64,000 bases of DNA from Ulvibacter sp. MAR_2010_11 (GCF_002813135.1 NZ_PHTY01000001.1:2687501-2751500); one strand, 5' to 3'; positions 44,639 through 54,560 are shown, counted from the first letter of the stretch. Made by a program: numbers and translations. Notes: generated by a model from the letters alone, not told the origin.

Positions 44639-45429
44639 TATTTTTTGACCAGAAAATAATTATTCAGTAAATTTTCTTTATTGTACTGCATGGCTTTGTT
44701 GGTAGCAATATCAAGTACCCGAACACCAACGGCGTTGCAAATTGCCTGTCCCGCTGCGGTATCCCATTCCATCGTAGGAGCATAACGAGGATATATGTGC
44801 GCTTCACCTTCGGCAACAAGGCAAAATTTTAAAGAGCTTCCTTTTGAAACGATTTCAACCTTTTTTTCTTTTTCAATTTCTGAAATAAATTTTTCGGTGT
44901 CTTCATTTAAATGAGAACGACTACCCACAATTTTTATCGGACTTTCACTTTCTGAAGCAGGTTTAATTTCCGAAGCATTTTCAAAAATTTCAGCTATAGC
45001 AGTTTTTTCTGAAATCAGTTCAATTTTATAAGCAGTTGAGCTGTCTTCAGCAGTAAAATACAATGTCTTGGTAACAGGGACATAGATGATACCTAGTTTT
45101 GGTATTCCGTTGGTCACCAGCGCGATATTTACGGTGAATTCGCCATTTCTCTTAATAAACTCTTTGGTTCCGTCTAAGGGATCCACAATCCAACAGCTTT
45201 CCCATAGCCGGCGCTCGTTATACCCCAGATTTTTGTTTTCTTCACTTATAATGGGAATATCTGTTTTTTGAAGGTGTGCAACAATGGCCTCATTCGCATT
45301 TTGATCGGCAATTGTTAGTGGGGATTGATCTGCCTTTATTTCTACTGAAAAATTGGTTTCGTATACTTTAAGAATTTCTATACCGGCATCTAAAGCGGCT
45401 TGTATTGCAATCGATAGGTTTGTTTTCAT
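44638..45429 (-). CDS. cysQ: 3'(2'),5'-bisphosphate nucleotidase
   Basis: A 263-residue magnesium-dependent, lithium-sensitive phosphatase of the inositol monophosphatase superfamily. It breaks down PAP, the by-product of sulfotransferases (and also PAPS). Seen: ISEENKNLGYNERRLW (about 60-75), the metal-binding CWIVDPLDGTKEFIKRNGEF (about 79-98) and PTMEWDTAAGQAICNAVGV (about 218-236). It is the first gene of the sulfate-donor unit, one base overlapping DUF2061. Its presence fits a cluster dedicated to sulfation, where PAP would otherwise inhibit the sulfotransferases. Confidence 0.95.
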   Translation of the reverse strand: MKTNLSIAIQAALDAGIEILKVYETNFSVEIKADQSPLTIADQNANEAIVAHLQKTDIPIISEENKNLGYNERRLWESCWIVDPLDGTKEFIKRNGEFTVNIALVTNGIPKLGIIYVPVTKTLYFTAEDSSTAYKIELISEKTAIAEIFENASEIKPASESESPIKIVGSRSHLNEDTEKFISEIEKEKKVEIVSKGSSLKFCLVAEGEAHIYPRYAPTMEWDTAAGQAICNAVGVRVLDIATNKAMQYNKENLLNNYFLVKK

Positions 45430-45583
45430 GGATTGGGCGCAATATGAAGGCCCAAAGGTACAATAATTGAAAGATATTTTTTAAAGCAACCTGTCTATTT
45501 CATTAAAAGGAATCAGTAGTCCCTAATGTTTTCATAAAAAATATTGATTTCTAGTTAAATAAAAACTAAACCTCCCGTAATAA

Positions 45584-45614
45584 TTGGTGTTGTAGCGCAT
45601 TGCACGTAAATTTG
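45584..45614 (+). promoter_or_regulatory. Promoter of dps
   Basis: TTG (45584-45586), 20-nt spacer, then a perfect -7 element TAAATTTG (45607-45614), 22 nt before the dps ATG. This agrees well with the Bacteroidota consensus. Confidence 0.7.
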
Positions 45615-45636
45615 ATTCAAACAAAAAGGACAACTA

Positions 45637-46128
45637 ATGAACTATTTAAACCTCAACAAAGCGAAAACGGTAAAAACCGTAAAGGAATTGGACATCTTAC
45701 TTGCCGATTACCATTTATACTATCAAAAATTGCGAAATTTCCATTGGAATGTTGTCGGCAAAAACTTTTTCGATCTTCACGTTAAATTTGAAGAAATGTA
45801 TGAGGATGCAAAACTGAAAATTGATGAAATTGCAGAACGCATACTTACGCTTCGATACCAACCCACCAGTAATTTTACAGACTATTTAAAAATATCTAAT
45901 TTGAAGGAATCCCCTTCAGAGACTGCAGATGTGGAAATGGTAAAAATTTTGTTGGAAGACCATGGAAAAATCCTGAAACAATTACGAAAAGTAGCCGAAA
46001 ATGCCGATGCAGCATCCGATGAAGGAACAATTGACCAAATTGGAGGTTATATTGGAAATTTGGAAAAAGTAAGTTGGATGTTAGATGCCTGGACAATGAA
46101 AGCTTCAGATACCCATCCAACAACTTAA
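45637..46128 (+). CDS. dps: DNA-protecting ferritin-like protein Dps
   Basis: A 163-residue four-helix protein. It forms a 12-subunit shell that binds and oxidises iron and protects DNA in starvation and oxidative stress. The inter-subunit ferroxidase residues match E. coli Dps spacing: His36 (NFHWNVVG), His48 (DLHVKF), Asp63 and Glu67 (LKIDEIAERI). No long basic N-terminal tail is present, so direct DNA binding may be weak. It has its own promoter and terminator. Confidence 0.95.
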   Translation: MNYLNLNKAKTVKTVKELDILLADYHLYYQKLRNFHWNVVGKNFFDLHVKFEEMYEDAKLKIDEIAERILTLRYQPTSNFTDYLKISNLKESPSETADVEMVKILLEDHGKILKQLRKVAENADAASDEGTIDQIGGYIGNLEKVSWMLDAWTMKASDTHPTT

Positions 46129-46148
46129 ACATCCTAAATAAGTTATCA

Positions 46149-46172
46149 ACCTGCGCTAATGCAGGTTTTTTT
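46149..46172 (+). terminator. Terminator after dps
   Basis: Stem ACCTGC/GCAGGT (46149-46154/46161-46166) followed by a T-run to 46172. The next gene starts 5 nt later at 46177. Confidence 0.8.
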
Positions 46173-46176
46173 ATGT

Positions 46177-47043
46177 ATGAAAAACATATTTGTTCTATTT
46201 TTTATTATTCCCCTTATTGCCGGCTGTCAGAATTTCGGAGCACTTACTATTGTAAGTTCTCTACCCAACAACCTTAAAGAGGCGAGCGGGATGGAATTCC
46301 TTGAAGGGAGCGATCTTATGTGGATCGTTCTGGATGCCGGAAATGACGCAACATTATATGGAGTGAATGCAGCTTCCGAAAAAGTTGAAAAAGCTATTAC
46401 TATTTCCAATGCCCAAAACCATGACTGGGAAGATCTCGCAACAGACGGCAAGGGTAATCTATACATAGGAGACTTCGGAAACAACAACAATAAACGAGAA
46501 AATCTTGCCATTTACACAGTTTCCAATGTATTGCAAATAGCAGGCTCCACGACAGAAGCGATCAAAACCACATTTCATTACGAAGACCAGCAAGAATTTC
46601 CGCCCAAGCGAAATGAAAGAAATTTCGACGCCGAAGCATTTATTTACATCAACAATTACTTTTATGTATTTACACGTAACAGAAGCAGCAATTTTGATGG
46701 AGTGACGAAGCTGTATAAAATTCCGGCCCAAGAAGGAGATTTTGAAGCAAAACTAATTGGGGAGTATACAGTTTGTAAAGACTCGAAAGATTGTCAAGTA
46801 ACCTCTGCGACCATAGATTATAAGACCGGTACAATAGCATTGCTCACCTACAACAAGGTATTTCTTATGAGTAATTATTCTGAAGATTACTTTTTTAAAG
46901 GTGATATTGAAGAGATAAGGCTGGGCTATCGTTCACAATTAGAAAGCTTATGTTTTCAGGATTCTGAAACGCTATTTATGGCCGATGAACGCCACGGAGT
47001 TGAAGGAGGAAACATATATTCAATCACCATAACATCGCAATAA
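46177..47043 (+). CDS. Lipoprotein with beta-propeller-like repeats
   Basis: A 288-residue lipoprotein: MKNIFVLFFIIPLIAGCQNF, lipid Cys17. The mature part has repeated strand patterns with Asp/Asn turns, such as HDWEDLATDGKGNLYIGDFG (about 83-102) and NFDAEAFIYINNYFYVFTRN (about 149-168), which suggests a propeller-type fold. It resembles SdiA-regulated or NHL-like families only loosely; no enzymatic residues are identifiable. The frame is open from 46159, but that start lies in the dps terminator, so the ATG at 46177 is chosen. Confidence 0.7.
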   Translation: MKNIFVLFFIIPLIAGCQNFGALTIVSSLPNNLKEASGMEFLEGSDLMWIVLDAGNDATLYGVNAASEKVEKAITISNAQNHDWEDLATDGKGNLYIGDFGNNNNKRENLAIYTVSNVLQIAGSTTEAIKTTFHYEDQQEFPPKRNERNFDAEAFIYINNYFYVFTRNRSSNFDGVTKLYKIPAQEGDFEAKLIGEYTVCKDSKDCQVTSATIDYKTGTIALLTYNKVFLMSNYSEDYFFKGDIEEIRLGYRSQLESLCFQDSETLFMADERHGVEGGNIYSITITSQ

Positions 47044-47167
47044 AATGAATCCCTTACCCGAAAATTATTTAATATTCAAATTGAGGTCATAAAGAATTCC
47101 TAAATCTGAATAGAAGTAAAAATCCTTCCGTACATTTATACATCAACTGCACAAAATCAACAACCAA

Positions 47168-50100
47168 ATGAACCACATAGTAGCCCATTTCAGTTCAACC
47201 CGATACACCAACAAAATTATTGGGGGTTTAAGCATATTGCTCCTTTCGGCCTGTGCGACCTACAAACCACAGTCCAATATAGCCGAAGTGACAGAAAACA
47301 AGTCGAAAACTCCGGTCCATACTTTTTATATAGCCGGTGGATTAGGAAATGCTGAAAATGGCTCTAATCCGGAAATAGAATCCCTTCTTAAAACCCATCT
47401 TGCTAAAGCCGACAAACAAAGCACTCTTTTATATGTAGGGGATTATACTTCCAAAGAACTTAATAAAGATGCAAATAAAGCGCTTATTGACAAGCAACTA
47501 GGTCTTGCCGAAAATTTTAAAGGCGAGACGCTGTTTGTACCGGGAAATAATGAATGGGAAAGTAAAAACACCGACGAGATAGAATGGGTGGAGGATTATC
47601 TGAAAGATAAAAACAATAAAAATATTCGCGTTGCTCCTAATAATGTCTGTCCGTTGGAATATATTGAAGTGAACAAAACCCTGGATATGGTTTTAATCGA
47701 TTCGCAGTGGTTCGACACTAACTGGGATAGTGTGGAAGGAATTAATAAAAAGTGTACCGACATCAATACAAAACGACGATTTGTTGAAGAATTGGAAGGT
47801 TATATAAAGGATTCACGGGGGAAAAATCTCCTAATTGTAGTGCACCATCCTATTTTCAGCAATGGAAAATATGCAGGTAAAGACACTTTTTTAGAGAGTA
47901 TCACACCCCTTCCCATCGTAAGTAATATTATCGATGAAGTTAGTGAGCTGGGAAGTTTTTCCAATCAGCAGTTAAGATCACAACGCTACAATTATCTATG
48001 TACTACCGTGAGTGCTTTGGCACAGGAATCGGATAGAGTGACCATTGTTTCCGGGCATGAAGAGAGTCTTCAATACCTAACCGGTAAAAATATCAGACAA
48101 ATTGTTAGCGGTTCCTTAGGCGGGAAAACAGCTACCCGAAGAACAAAGGGAAGTATTGCAAACATTGGTGGAACGTTAGATTATGAAGGTAAATTCACCT
48201 ATGGCGAAGAGGGATTTGCTATTTTGAAGTATTTTGAAGACGGTTCTTCGGAAGTACAATTTATCACAACAGATTCCGAAAATTCATTCGCAGTGCTGAA
48301 CCGTTTCCCGGAAGAAAAGCCCGATTTTAAAACTCCAGATTTTTCCGAAGCAACAAAAACAGTGCCTATCACTACAGACGAGGAAAAACTTGACAAATCC
48401 GGCTTTTACAAATTCATTTGGGGAAAAAGATACCGCTCCTACTTTGGAACACCGGTTACAGCAGAAATTGCAATCCTAGACACCCTTTATTCGGGATTGA
48501 AGATTACCAAGGAAGGCGGCGGACACCAATCCTTTTCGGCACGTTTGGCAGATGCTAACGACAAAGAATATGCGATGCGTGGTTTGGAAAAAAATGCCTT
48601 AAAATTTCTTCGCTTTAAAGTAAAAGGAATATCCTATAATGAAGAAGAATTTAAGGGGACTTTTATTGAAAAGGCTGTGTACGACTTTTTCAGCACTACC
48701 CATCCTTATATGCAATTAGTGATCAACCCCTTGGCCAAATCGGCTGCGATAAATCACGCGAATACTCAATTGTACTATTTGCCGAAGCAACCCGGATTCA
48801 GACTTTTGGGAGACAATTACGGAGACCAATTGTACTTTATTGAAGAGCGTCCCAATGACGAACAGCGCAATTTTGAAGGGTATAATCGTGCCAATCCTCA
48901 AGACGAAGGCGAAATAAAACAATTTGAAAGCACAACCGATGTACTTGAAAAACTGAATGAAGACGAAAAATATTCCATTGACCAACGCGCATATATCAGA
49001 GCTCGTATTTTCGATATGCTTATAGGTGATTGGGATCGTCATGAAGATCAGTGGCGTTGGGCCGAATACAAGGTGAGTGACGATGATATTCGATTTATAC
49101 CTATTCCTCGTGATCGGGATGCGGCCTTTTCTAAATTCGACGGAATCGCCATCCCTCTTATTAAAATGATCATGCCCGATGTTCGTTTTTGGCAGTCCTA
49201 TGGTCCCGATATTAAAGATGTAAAATGGTTTAACGGGGAAGGAAATAATCTGGACAAGGCGTTTCTCAACAAGTACGATGCTTCGGTTTGGGAAGAGGAG
49301 GCCAAATTCATTCAACAAAATATGACCGATGCCATAATAGAAGACGCATTTAACAGACTACCAAAGGAGGTACAAGATGAAGCTTCAGAAAACATAAAAC
49401 AAAATCTCAAGGCACGCCTCGGGAATATCGATAAAATTGCAAAGCGTTACGGAGAAAGAATTAATGAAACCGTCATCATTCATGGAACGCATAAAGACGA
49501 TAAAATAGAGATTACACGTCTGGCCAATGGGGAAACCAAGGTGGTTTTAAAACGTTTGCTGAAAGACAGGCCCAATAAAGTTTTCTTTGAACGCACTTTT
49601 AATCGTGATGAGACCAATGAAATATGGATTTACGGTTTGAACGATGACGACGAATTTGAAGTTTCGGGAGAAGGTGACCGTGAAATAATGATCCGTTTGG
49701 TAGGAGGTTATGGTGATGATACCTTTAAAATTAGCAATCGTAGAAAACTGAAAGTATACGACTGGCAGCACGAAAAAGCCGAATTTGAAGACAAAACTCC
49801 TGCAAAACAGTTTACCGATTTGTACGAAACCAATACCTACTTCTGGAGAAATTTTAATGAAAACAATAACATTTTACTGCCCAATTTTGGTTTCCGTACA
49901 GACGACGGACTCTTTTTAGGCGCTAGTGATACCTATACAAACAAAGGATTTAACGGGGAAGATTTTAGATACAAACACTATTTGTCCGCAAACTATTATT
50001 TCGACTTTCAAGCAGCTGAAATTGCCTACAAAGGTACTTTTGCCAATATAATGCCGAATTGGAATCTGGAAGCCGAAGGCTATTTTACCAGTGAACTCTT

Positions 50101-50887
50101 TGCCACTAATTTCTTCGGATATGGAAATGAATCTGTTTACGATGAAGATGTCGTTGAAATGGAATTTAACCGTGCGCGGATAGGGCAAATTAAGCTAAGC
50201 GCAGGATTGGCAAGAAGAACAATAAAACTACAAGCATTGTACGAACGTTTTGAAGTAGAAATGCAGCCGGATCGCTTTTTTACTCCCGTAAATGTAAACC
50301 CTGCTGTTTTTAGCGATCAAAGTTACGTGGGAGCTGAAGGATCTGTACGTTATAAAAATCAGGATGCAGCCGACTTCCCCACTCGTGGTTTGGAATTCGA
50401 TGTGACGCTTGGTTATAAGAGTAATATCGAATTAGAAGATAATAATTTCGGGTATGCGTCATTTTTACTTGGGATAGACCGCCGACTGGTTTCTTCAGGG
50501 AATCTTGTGATTGGCTCGGAAGCAGAAATAAAGACCAATTTCGGTAATGATTATTTCTTTTATCACGCACCGTCTTTAGGTGGAAATAACGGATTAAGAG
50601 GATACAGGGATGAACGATTTGCGGGACAGACGTCTTTTTACCAGAGTACCGATTTAAAATGGCGGGTTGCACGAATTATTACCGGGGTGGCTCCCATCAC
50701 TATAGCGCTTTACGGCGGATTTGACTACGGAAGAGTTTGGGTAGAAAATGATACTTCAAACACCTGGCATACCTCACAAGGAGGAGGAATAATTTTTGGA
50801 GCACTAAACTCATTCGGAATAAAAGCAGGTTATTTTGTTTCAGATGAAGATGCCATCCTTCAAGTAGGGTTTGACATTGGTTTTTAG
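47168..50887 (+). CDS. Giant lipoprotein: degenerate phosphoesterase, kinase-like segment, Omp85-like barrel (paralog A)
   Basis: A 1,239-residue lipoprotein (lipid Cys29 in LLLSACATY). Domains: metallophosphoesterase-like (about 50-330), a middle region (about 415-760), Ca-binding-like Gly/Asp repeats near 845-875 (GLNDDDEFEVSGEG, VGGYGDDTFKIS) and a C-terminal barrel (about 900-1239) with the Omp85-type GNNGLRGYRDERF motif. The phosphoesterase motifs are broken: GGLG for GDxG (57-60), GDYT (91-94), GNNEW for GNHDW (126-130) and GHEES for GHEH (near 296). The middle contains MLIGDWDRHEDQWRW and PIPRDRDAAFSKFDG, resembling the catalytic and metal-binding parts of atypical kinases. It is convergent with paralog B, 6 nt apart. 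Confidence 0.8.
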   Translation: MNHIVAHFSSTRYTNKIIGGLSILLLSACATYKPQSNIAEVTENKSKTPVHTFYIAGGLGNAENGSNPEIESLLKTHLAKADKQSTLLYVGDYTSKELNKDANKALIDKQLGLAENFKGETLFVPGNNEWESKNTDEIEWVEDYLKDKNNKNIRVAPNNVCPLEYIEVNKTLDMVLIDSQWFDTNWDSVEGINKKCTDINTKRRFVEELEGYIKDSRGKNLLIVVHHPIFSNGKYAGKDTFLESITPLPIVSNIIDEVSELGSFSNQQLRSQRYNYLCTTVSALAQESDRVTIVSGHEESLQYLTGKNIRQIVSGSLGGKTATRRTKGSIANIGGTLDYEGKFTYGEEGFAILKYFEDGSSEVQFITTDSENSFAVLNRFPEEKPDFKTPDFSEATKTVPITTDEEKLDKSGFYKFIWGKRYRSYFGTPVTAEIAILDTLYSGLKITKEGGGHQSFSARLADANDKEYAMRGLEKNALKFLRFKVKGISYNEEEFKGTFIEKAVYDFFSTTHPYMQLVINPLAKSAAINHANTQLYYLPKQPGFRLLGDNYGDQLYFIEERPNDEQRNFEGYNRANPQDEGEIKQFESTTDVLEKLNEDEKYSIDQRAYIRARIFDMLIGDWDRHEDQWRWAEYKVSDDDIRFIPIPRDRDAAFSKFDGIAIPLIKMIMPDVRFWQSYGPDIKDVKWFNGEGNNLDKAFLNKYDASVWEEEAKFIQQNMTDAIIEDAFNRLPKEVQDEASENIKQNLKARLGNIDKIAKRYGERINETVIIHGTHKDDKIEITRLANGETKVVLKRLLKDRPNKVFFERTFNRDETNEIWIYGLNDDDEFEVSGEGDREIMIRLVGGYGDDTFKISNRRKLKVYDWQHEKAEFEDKTPAKQFTDLYETNTYFWRNFNENNNILLPNFGFRTDDGLFLGASDTYTNKGFNGEDFRYKHYLSANYYFDFQAAEIAYKGTFANIMPNWNLEAEGYFTSELFATNFFGYGNESVYDEDVVEMEFNRARIGQIKLSAGLARRTIKLQALYERFEVEMQPDRFFTPVNVNPAVFSDQSYVGAEGSVRYKNQDAADFPTRGLEFDVTLGYKSNIELEDNNFGYASFLLGIDRRLVSSGNLVIGSEAEIKTNFGNDYFFYHAPSLGGNNGLRGYRDERFAGQTSFYQSTDLKWRVARIITGVAPITIALYGGFDYGRVWVENDTSNTWHTSQGGGIIFGALNSFGIKAGYFVSDEDAILQVGFDIGF

Positions 50888-50893
50888 AAAAAC

Positions 50894-53800
50894 TTAAAGC
50901 TTAACTTGAAGTCCGAACGCAATGCGAGTGTCTTCTTCGCTTTTAAAAGTGCTGAAGTTCCCCTGAAGCATCTGCGTCCATTGTATTATAAAACCACCTC
51001 CATAGGAATTGTGCCAAATTTCGGAGGTGTCGTTTTCTATCCACACCCGGCCCAAATCGTAACCCCCAAACACACTCACTTCTAAGGGAAAAATAAAGGT
51101 TTTCAGTTTCCTGAAATTATAGATCAGATCTGCGCTTCCGGCCAGACTATGTTTCCCGGTAAAGCGTTCGTTTCTATAACCCCTTAAACCTGTTTCGGCT
51201 CCCAGCTGCGGACTGTGATAAAATCCTGGCTGATCGCCAGTGGTCAACATGGTATTCGCTTCGGTCTTTAAAATTAATCGATTGTTGAATAGCACGCTAT
51301 TGTAAAACCGCAGAGTTGCTTTTGCAAAACCCGTTAGAGATGAAGAATTGAACGTGTCAATTGCGCCCACAGTAGTGCTAAAAAGCATTCCTTTGGTGGG
51401 AAAATTTGTGTCGTCATAATTTTTATAGCGATAGGTTGCATTTGGAATTCCAAAATAGCTGCGTTCACCAAACACCGAAGGTTGTATTTCGCTAATTAGA
51501 TTAGCTCCATTACGCACTATTTCAATAGTTTCTACATCAAACTTCAGCTGAAAAAAGCTGCCATAGTCCGATGTTCTTTCAACACCAATACCCCCGTTGT
51601 ACATTTCCATATTAACCTTATTGTAGTCTAAAGTACGCGAGTCTTCTTTGTTTATCGTTTCATTTCCGAAGCCAAAGAAATTTTGAGTGTAGTTTTTGGA
51701 AGTATAGCGACCTGTTCCCACCAAATTATAGTCTAAAATAACTGCGGCGTAGGCTTTTGAAAATCTTAAATCCAATCCCTGAGATAAAAAGGTATAATTT
51801 AAAAGCACTTCGGTTTTGGTGCCGTACGGGTTTTCTATAAATCTATTGACGGTCTTAGTATAACCAACAGACAATCCTGTTCCCACATCGGGATTGTATC
51901 CTGTTTTGAATAGGAAGCTTCCTCCTTTTGTTTTAGTTTTTTGATAATCGTACAGATTGGCTTCATAAAAGTTTGTAAATCTGAAATGAGCTCCTCCCCT
52001 TTCGGTAATATCGTTATTCTTTGAGCGACGGTCGTACACTTTTATCCTTTTACCCTCCGTAATGGTATAAGTGTCTTTATCCTGTCCGCCAATAATTCGA
52101 ATTAAAATCGCTTTATCCGGTTCTCCTGAAACCTCGAAGAAATCCTTGTCGTCCAAGCCGTACAACCATATTTCTTTGGTGAGCTTTCCGTCAAATATTC
52201 GATCGAATAATACATCTGCTTTTTCTCCATCTTTAATTCGAAACGCCTTTATTTGTGTTTTCCCTTCCGGTAAGCGGATAATTTCAAAGAAATCGTCCTT
52301 GTCGGTACCCGTAAGCATTTGAAACTCCATCAACGAATTGTAATACCGTTCCACAATGTCCACCAGATTGTCCTTCCGCTTTAAAAAATGACTTTTTATT
52401 TCGGTAATCGTTGTGTCCTGAACTTCTCTAGGAAGCATAGCAAAGGCCTCATCGAGGATATTTTGGTCGATGGCTCGTTGTAAAAATAGGGCTTGCTCCA
52501 GCCAAACAGTTTTATCACTTCGCTTTATAAGCGCTCTATCGAGTTTCATTCCTGCCTTATTAAACCATTTTACGTCATAGATATCCTCACCGTACACACC
52601 AAATTGATTCACTGCTCCTACTATATTTTTCATAATATTTAGGAAAGAGCCATCAAAATTTGCAAACACCTGATCGCGGTCTCTGGGAATTGGAACAAAT
52701 ACCTTCTTTCCGTTGTCATTTTCAAATGCAGCCCAACGCCATTGATCGCTGTGTCTGTCCCAGTCACCAATTAGCATATCAAAAACTCTGGCTCTTATGT
52801 AGGCTTCTTCATCCATAATAAAGTCCTCATCCTTACGGAGGGCAAGCAACATATCGTCTGTACTTTCAATATCATCGGGGTAACCGAAATTCCTTAGATT
52901 TTTAAACTCTTCGGTGGGCTTTTCAACAATCATATACAATTGGTCACCATACTCCTCGTTGTATTTTCCCAGTGCCTTTTGCCTCGGGACGTAGTACAAT
53001 TCGGGGGTGGTGTACAGTACATTCGCAGCGCGGGATATTTTTGGTATCGCAAATGCCGCATAAGGATGTGCTGCCGTATAGAAATCTAATATAAAATCTT
53101 CGGGGATGGTATTGCTCAGGTATTTTTCTCCATCTGTTCCTTTAAAAGAGGTTGTCTCTAAGAATTGCACTGCACTTTTTTTAAGTGCTCGCATATTGTA
53201 TTCTTTACCGTCTTTGCTTATTAATCGCAAGGATTTTGTTTGATGTCCGCCTCCGGGTCTCACAACCTCTAATCCTCCGTACAGAGTATTCAGATTTGCA
53301 GTCTTTGCCGTAACCTTTGTTCCGTAGACGTCCCGGTAATGATTACCCCAAAAAGATTTGAAGAAATCCGATTTTTCAACCTTATCGATTTCATACACCG
53401 ATGCCTGCATGGTTTCTGGAAATGAATCCGGTAAGCTATCAAGTACAGGTTTAACAATGGGTTTGTAGATTTCTTTTCTGAAAAGAGAGCGTGTTGTATT
53501 GGATGCGTCCATTCCGTAGAAAGTAACCCAGACACTGCCATCCTTATTTGCATCAACCACGCTAAAACCGTTTTTCCCGTATGAAAATTGTCCATCGGCT
53601 CCTATAGAAGCTATCCCAATTTTAGAGCCACCTCCCGAAATGATTTGTTTTATTTGGCCGTTTTCTATGTATTGAAGACTTTTTTCGTGTGCCGAAATAA
53701 GTACAATCCGGTTTTCATCGTTTTCAATAAGCAACTGAAGCTCCTGCATAAGCTCATTATACCGACTGTTAAATCTATCCTGAACACTTATAGCGCCCTG

Positions 53801-54538
53801 AGAACGAATTTCAGCAACCAAAGAGCCTATGCCGGGGACAGGAAAAATATGTTCTCTCAAGCCAAATCTGCCACCGTGCGGACCATTGGTATACATGGGG
53901 TGATGCATCGCTAAAAGCACCGTTTTGTTAGCGTATTTTTTAAGTTCCCCCTCCAGTTCAAGCAGAAAGAGCTTGCGGGTTTTAATTTCGCATTTATCGT
54001 TTATTTTGGGGTGCTTATCCCAATCTTCCAAATACCACTGACTATCTAAAATGATAAGTTGAATCTCTTTACTAATTTCGACACTCTCCAGAGGACACCC
54101 ATTTTTGGGGATCATAAAATCATCCTCCTTCATGTTTTCTTCCAGATGGTTTTCGATAGTTTCAAGCCCTTTGATTCCATCGAACGCCCATTCATAATTT
54201 CCGGAAATGAAATAAGGGGTTGTCTTTGTGGATTTTACAACTTCAATGGACTTGTCCAACTGCTGTTTAAGTATTTTTTCATCTTTGGCTTTCACATTAT
54301 CACCCAACAAGATGAGATGTTTATTTTTAGTGGAATCTTCAACGATCATGGTTTCCATTGCTTTTAATACTCTCGTATTACCATGCGTATTCCCCAAAAG
54401 GTAAAATCTTTCGCTATTTAAATTAGGTGCCGGTCCTTCTTCTGTTCCGGAAGTACTGGCCAACTGAATGTTTCGGGTGGCGCATGAAACCAGCGTGAAA
54501 ACCAAAACAATCACACAAAAAAAGTATCTTATCATCAT
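50894..54538 (-). CDS. Giant lipoprotein: degenerate phosphoesterase, kinase-like segment, Omp85-like barrel (paralog B)
   Basis: A 1,214-residue lipoprotein (lipid Cys19 in FTLVSCATR). Same layout as paralog A and colinear with it. Phosphoesterase motifs are partly lost: GNTH (49-52), GDNV kept (79-82), GNYEW for GNHDW (113-117) and SAHEKS for SGHEHN; HHPMYTNG is kept. The kinase-like part has MLIGDWDRHSDQWRW and PIPRDRDQVFANFDG, and the barrel ends with GAETGLRGYRNERFTGKHSL and the final KL. Start MMIRYFFCVI; either Met could be used. Expressed with paralog C on the same strand, 22 nt apart. Function unknown. Confidence 0.8.
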   Translation of the reverse strand: MMIRYFFCVIVLVFTLVSCATRNIQLASTSGTEEGPAPNLNSERFYLLGNTHGNTRVLKAMETMIVEDSTKNKHLILLGDNVKAKDEKILKQQLDKSIEVVKSTKTTPYFISGNYEWAFDGIKGLETIENHLEENMKEDDFMIPKNGCPLESVEISKEIQLIILDSQWYLEDWDKHPKINDKCEIKTRKLFLLELEGELKKYANKTVLLAMHHPMYTNGPHGGRFGLREHIFPVPGIGSLVAEIRSQGAISVQDRFNSRYNELMQELQLLIENDENRIVLISAHEKSLQYIENGQIKQIISGGGSKIGIASIGADGQFSYGKNGFSVVDANKDGSVWVTFYGMDASNTTRSLFRKEIYKPIVKPVLDSLPDSFPETMQASVYEIDKVEKSDFFKSFWGNHYRDVYGTKVTAKTANLNTLYGGLEVVRPGGGHQTKSLRLISKDGKEYNMRALKKSAVQFLETTSFKGTDGEKYLSNTIPEDFILDFYTAAHPYAAFAIPKISRAANVLYTTPELYYVPRQKALGKYNEEYGDQLYMIVEKPTEEFKNLRNFGYPDDIESTDDMLLALRKDEDFIMDEEAYIRARVFDMLIGDWDRHSDQWRWAAFENDNGKKVFVPIPRDRDQVFANFDGSFLNIMKNIVGAVNQFGVYGEDIYDVKWFNKAGMKLDRALIKRSDKTVWLEQALFLQRAIDQNILDEAFAMLPREVQDTTITEIKSHFLKRKDNLVDIVERYYNSLMEFQMLTGTDKDDFFEIIRLPEGKTQIKAFRIKDGEKADVLFDRIFDGKLTKEIWLYGLDDKDFFEVSGEPDKAILIRIIGGQDKDTYTITEGKRIKVYDRRSKNNDITERGGAHFRFTNFYEANLYDYQKTKTKGGSFLFKTGYNPDVGTGLSVGYTKTVNRFIENPYGTKTEVLLNYTFLSQGLDLRFSKAYAAVILDYNLVGTGRYTSKNYTQNFFGFGNETINKEDSRTLDYNKVNMEMYNGGIGVERTSDYGSFFQLKFDVETIEIVRNGANLISEIQPSVFGERSYFGIPNATYRYKNYDDTNFPTKGMLFSTTVGAIDTFNSSSLTGFAKATLRFYNSVLFNNRLILKTEANTMLTTGDQPGFYHSPQLGAETGLRGYRNERFTGKHSLAGSADLIYNFRKLKTFIFPLEVSVFGGYDLGRVWIENDTSEIWHNSYGGGFIIQWTQMLQGNFSTFKSEEDTRIAFGLQVKL

Positions 54539-54560
54539 ACTAGGTATTGCTTAAAGGTTA

